Part shown: positions 61,611-64,000 of the stretch, piece by piece
Layout of the letters: every line of letters starts with the position of its first letter
Numbering within the stretch: the first letter of the stretch is position 1
From: CAVQZA01 sp963724805
Lineage (GTDB): Bacteria; Actinomycetota; Thermoleophilia; Gaiellales; Gaiellaceae
Direction: 5' to 3'
DNA: 64,000 nt
Assembly (NCBI GenBank): GCA_963724805.1
Contig: CAVRWA010000011.1
Span: 1-64,000 of the forward strand
Translations under genes and position numbers: made by a program
Notes under the pieces: generated by a model
The model's database searches: none
Told to the model about the DNA's origin: nothing
The model's input: only the letters and a program-made list of their open reading frames with translations

Positions 61611-62711
61611 TCAGCGGATCACGCGGGCGGAACCACCCGCGACGAGCCGTTCGACCTCGGCGAGCGTCGCCATCGACGTGTCGCCCGGTGTCGTCATCGC
61701 GAGGGCGCCGTGGGCTACGCCGTATGCGAGCGCCCGCTCGACCTCGAAGCCCTCGAGGAGCCCGTAGACGAGGCCCGAGGCGAAGGAGTCGCCGCCGCCG
61801 ACGCGGTCGAAGATCTCGAGGCCGGGCAGCGACGGGCCGACGTGGAAGGCCGCCTGCGTCCGGCAGACTCCGCCCCAGTCGTTCACGGACGCACTGCGGG
61901 CCTGCCGCAGCGTCGCGGCGCTCAGCGCCAGGTGCGGATTGTCGGCCATCACCTCGCCGAGCAGCTTCTCGTAGACGGCCGTCTCGAGCTCGAGCAGGTT
62001 CTCGTCCACTCCCTCCAGCGGGTAGCCGAGGCCGGTGGAGAAGTCCTCCTCGTTGCCGAGCAGCACGTTCACGTGCTTCACGAGCCCGCGGTTGACCTCT
62101 GCCGCCGCCTTCGGGCCGCCGGAGGCCTTCCAGAGCGACGGCCGGAAGTTGAGGTCGTACGAGACGACCGTCCCGTGGCTTCGGGCTGCCTCCATCGCCT
62201 CCCGCGCCAGCTCCGCCGTGCCGGGCCCGAGTGCGCTGAAGACGCCGCCGCAGTGGAACCAGCGGGCGCCCTCGGCACCGAAGATCCGCTCCCAGTCGAC
62301 GTTGCCTGGGCGCATCGCGGAGGCGGCGGAGTGGCCGCGATCCGAGCAGCCGAGCGCTCCGCGCACGCCGAAGCCGCGCTCGGTGAAGTTGAGCCCGTTC
62401 CGAACCTCGCGGCCGACTCCGTCGTACGGCCGCCAGTCGACGTGGGCCTGGGTCACGCCGCCCTGGTAGATCAGATCCTCGATCAGCCGCCCGACGGGGT
62501 TGTCGGCCAGGGCCGTGACGATGCCGGTGCGCAGGCCGAAGCAGCGTTTCAGGCCGCGCGCGACGTTGTACTCGCCGCCGCCCTCGGATGCCGCGAACGT
62601 GCGTGTCGTCGCGATGCGACCGTCACCGGGATCGAGGCGCAGCATCACCTCGCCCAGGGCGACCAGGTCGTAGCGGCACTCCTCCGCGGGTCTCAAGTCG
62701 AGCAAACTCAT
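61611..62711 (-). CDS. kdgK: 2-dehydro-3-deoxygluconokinase-like PfkB kinase
   Basis: The 366-residue ribokinase-fold enzyme has VALGEVMLRLDP, a GGGEYNVARGL substrate block, VVSYDLNFRPSLWK and the catalytic GGGDSFASGLVYGLLEG (Asp base). This fits KDG kinases. Eda lies directly upstream on the same strand, so the two carry KDG to pyruvate and glyceraldehyde-3-phosphate. Confidence 0.9.
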   Translation of the reverse strand: MSLLDLRPAEECRYDLVALGEVMLRLDPGDGRIATTRTFAASEGGGEYNVARGLKRCFGLRTGIVTALADNPVGRLIEDLIYQGGVTQAHVDWRPYDGVGREVRNGLNFTERGFGVRGALGCSDRGHSAASAMRPGNVDWERIFGAEGARWFHCGGVFSALGPGTAELAREAMEAARSHGTVVSYDLNFRPSLWKASGGPKAAAEVNRGLVKHVNVLLGNEEDFSTGLGYPLEGVDENLLELETAVYEKLLGEVMADNPHLALSAATLRQARSASVNDWGGVCRTQAAFHVGPSLPGLEIFDRVGGGDSFASGLVYGLLEGFEVERALAYGVAHGALAMTTPGDTSMATLAEVERLVAGGSARVIR

Positions 62712-62803
62712 GCCGTCCCTCGCCGGCGGCGGCTCCCGCCGGGCGGAGCCCGGCTCCGCCGCCGCCTGGCGCCGCTGACGGCACGGTGCTCTCCGGCCCC
62801 GTG

Positions 62804-63502
62804 TTATTCACACTGTGACCTCCGGCCCGCACCGCCAGCGACGCCCGAGGAACGCGCGGGCGATGGAGTCGAGGCCGAGCGGCTCGCGACCTCCACCGCC
62901 GCCCGCGCGAGCCGCTCGATCTCGTCGAAGCGGCCCTCGCGGATCAGGGCCTGGTCGCAGAGCCAGCTGCCGCCGCAGGCGAGCACCGAGGGGACCGCAA
63001 GGTACGCGGCGAGGTTCGTCGCGTCGACGCCGCCTGTCGGGATGAACCGCACGTCCTGGTAAGGCGCTGACACGGCACGGAGGAACGCGACTCCTCCGAC
63101 AGTCGCGGCGGGGAAGACCTTCAGTATGTGGCACCCGAGCGCGCGGGCGCGCTCGATCTCCGAGGGCGTCGCAACGCCCGGAAAGAACGGCAGCCCGAGC
63201 TCGCCACAGGCCTCGACAACGCGCTCGTTCGTCCCCGGCGCGACCGCGAACCGCGCCCCGGCGGCCGCCGCGGCCTCCGCCTGCTCGGGGGAGAGCACCG
63301 TCCCCGCGCCGACGAGCAGCCCGTCGATCCCGCTCACCCGCCGGATCGCGTCGGCGGCCGCGGCCGTCCTGAACGTGATCTCGACGCAGGTGATTCCCCC
63401 GGCCAGCAGTGCCCGGCAGGCCGCCTCGGCCCCGTCCACGTCGGGGACGCTCAGCACCGGAAGCACCCGGATCCGGCCCAGTGTCTCGACGACATCGCTC
63501 AT
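62804..63502 (-). CDS. eda: KDPG/KHG aldolase
   Basis: The 232-residue class I aldolase has VLPVLSVPD, GGITCVEITFRT (catalytic Glu), VGAGTVLSPEQA, PFFPGVATPSEIERA, CHILKVFPA (Schiff-base Lys) and IPTGGVDATNL. ATG 63502 is preferred over 63517. About 20 extra residues follow the usual C-terminus. kdgK lies 92 bp downstream after a GC-rich hairpin. Confidence 0.92.
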   Translation of the reverse strand: MSDVVETLGRIRVLPVLSVPDVDGAEAACRALLAGGITCVEITFRTAAAADAIRRVSGIDGLLVGAGTVLSPEQAEAAAAAGARFAVAPGTNERVVEACGELGLPFFPGVATPSEIERARALGCHILKVFPAATVGGVAFLRAVSAPYQDVRFIPTGGVDATNLAAYLAVPSVLACGGSWLCDQALIREGRFDEIERLARAAVEVASRSASTPSPARSSGVAGGAGRRSQCE

Positions 63503-63639
63503 CCAGGTGAGCATCACACCACATTCGGCGAATCACTCGACTCAGGGTCTAGGCGGCCCGCGGCCACGCCGATCCCACTGACGCTTCACGGTTTTACCAA
63601 CGGCGACGCGGCCTCGCCCGGAGTTGGGGAGGGGTAACG

Positions 63640-64000
63640 ATGGAGGAATCGTCTCGCGTCAGCGTTGACACCAAGAAGGAATCGGGCCAGATCCTGGTCT
63701 TCGTCGCAATCTTGCTCGCGGCGGTGATCGGGCTCTCGGCCTTCGTGATCGATCTCGGCTACGCGTACTACGCCCAGCGCACGCTCCAGGCATCTGCCGA
63801 CGCCGCCGCTCTCGCGGGGGCCCAGGAGCTGCCGGATCCGGCCGCGGCCGTCGCGACCGCAAAGCAGTTCGGCACGGCACCGGGCGGCAAGAACCGCTCG
63901 TCGAAGCTCACCGATGTCGACGAGGTCATCTCGACGAGGTGCCTCGCCTCCGTTCCAGGCTGTAACCCGGTGAATGCGGTCACCATCTCGGAGACCGGCC
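63640..64000 (+). CDS. TadG-like pilus assembly protein (3' end cut off)
   Basis: From ATG 63640 (GGGGAGGGG upstream) the product reads KKESGQILVFVAILLAAVIGLSAFVIDLGYAYYAQRTLQASADAAALAGAQELP, the hallmark N-terminus of TadE/TadG-like Flp assembly proteins with one TM helix. About 120 residues are in the window. It lies 19 kb from the main Tad operon. Confidence 0.9.
   Translation, partial: MEESSRVSVDTKKESGQILVFVAILLAAVIGLSAFVIDLGYAYYAQRTLQASADAAALAGAQELPDPAAAVATAKQFGTAPGGKNRSSKLTDVDEVISTRCLASVPGCNPVNAVTISETG

Overview
The window is about 70% GC and densely packed, with many 1-4 nt gene overlaps and frequent GTG and TTG starts. NucS, a PspA-PspAA-PspAB set, a DUF2630 protein and a Tad/Flp pilus locus without a secretin point to Actinomycetota, most likely a Thermoleophilia-type soil lineage. 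That placement is inference, because no rRNA is present. Three genes carry single-base frameshifts in short homopolymers and a fourth probable indel lies in a pair of dehydrogenase genes. The sequence may therefore be a draft or metagenome assembly with residual indels.

Layout. 1-4750: two tRNA-Ser genes, groES, a LigD-type polymerase facing an ATP-dependent DNA ligase with a truncated second copy of the ligase 5' end, then fabF and DUF2630. 4993-17912: mostly metabolic and housekeeping genes (HAD phosphatase, flavin reductase, Ca2+/cation antiporter, gamma-glutamyltranspeptidase, aspartokinase, a collagen-like tail-collar protein, a frameshifted amidase, a flippase-like membrane protein, a frameshifted methyltransferase, an SMP-30 lactonase, a D-threonine-aldolase-like enzyme, an HpcH aldolase). 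17952-24335: a glycosidase-like lipoprotein, a secreted CARDB plus clan-A glycosidase (frameshifted), and a divergent WYL regulator/VOC pair.

24340-32963 is an accessory segment, sparse at its edges. Its core is an apparent three-gene operon: a SIR2-family NADase, an nSTAND1 NTPase with a transmembrane helix and WD40 repeats, and a membrane-anchored extracytoplasmic protein whose start overlaps the NTPase stop. The segment ends at a tRNA-Ser(TGA) gene. A 24-nt near-copy (21/24) of that tRNA's anticodon region lies at the far side (24566-24589), which suggests a decayed island of about 8.4 kb. This is the best candidate in the window for an undescribed conflict or stress-sensing system.

33000-35520: proA, proB and a small membrane protein. 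35505-44160 (minus strand): a complete-looking Tad pilus operon (two Flp pilins, TadE, CpaB, CpaE/TadZ, CpaF/TadA, a VWA-TadB fusion, TadC, a long coiled-coil protein). A TadG-like gene starts separately at the right edge. 44585-55590: DUF192, an RTX protein, serS, a Cof-type HAD, cytochrome c, an unknown membrane protein, HtpX, the Psp genes, an MBL hydrolase, NucS and two compact zinc dehydrogenases. 55629-64000: tRNA-Ala(CGC), a decayed LuxR-like gene with an internal repeat, a MarR-GNAT regulator under a perfect palindromic operator, a 1257-residue secreted LamG/sorbosone-dehydrogenase protein, 2-keto-3-deoxygluconate kinase and KDPG aldolase (a sugar-acid/Entner-Doudoroff branch), and the TadG start.
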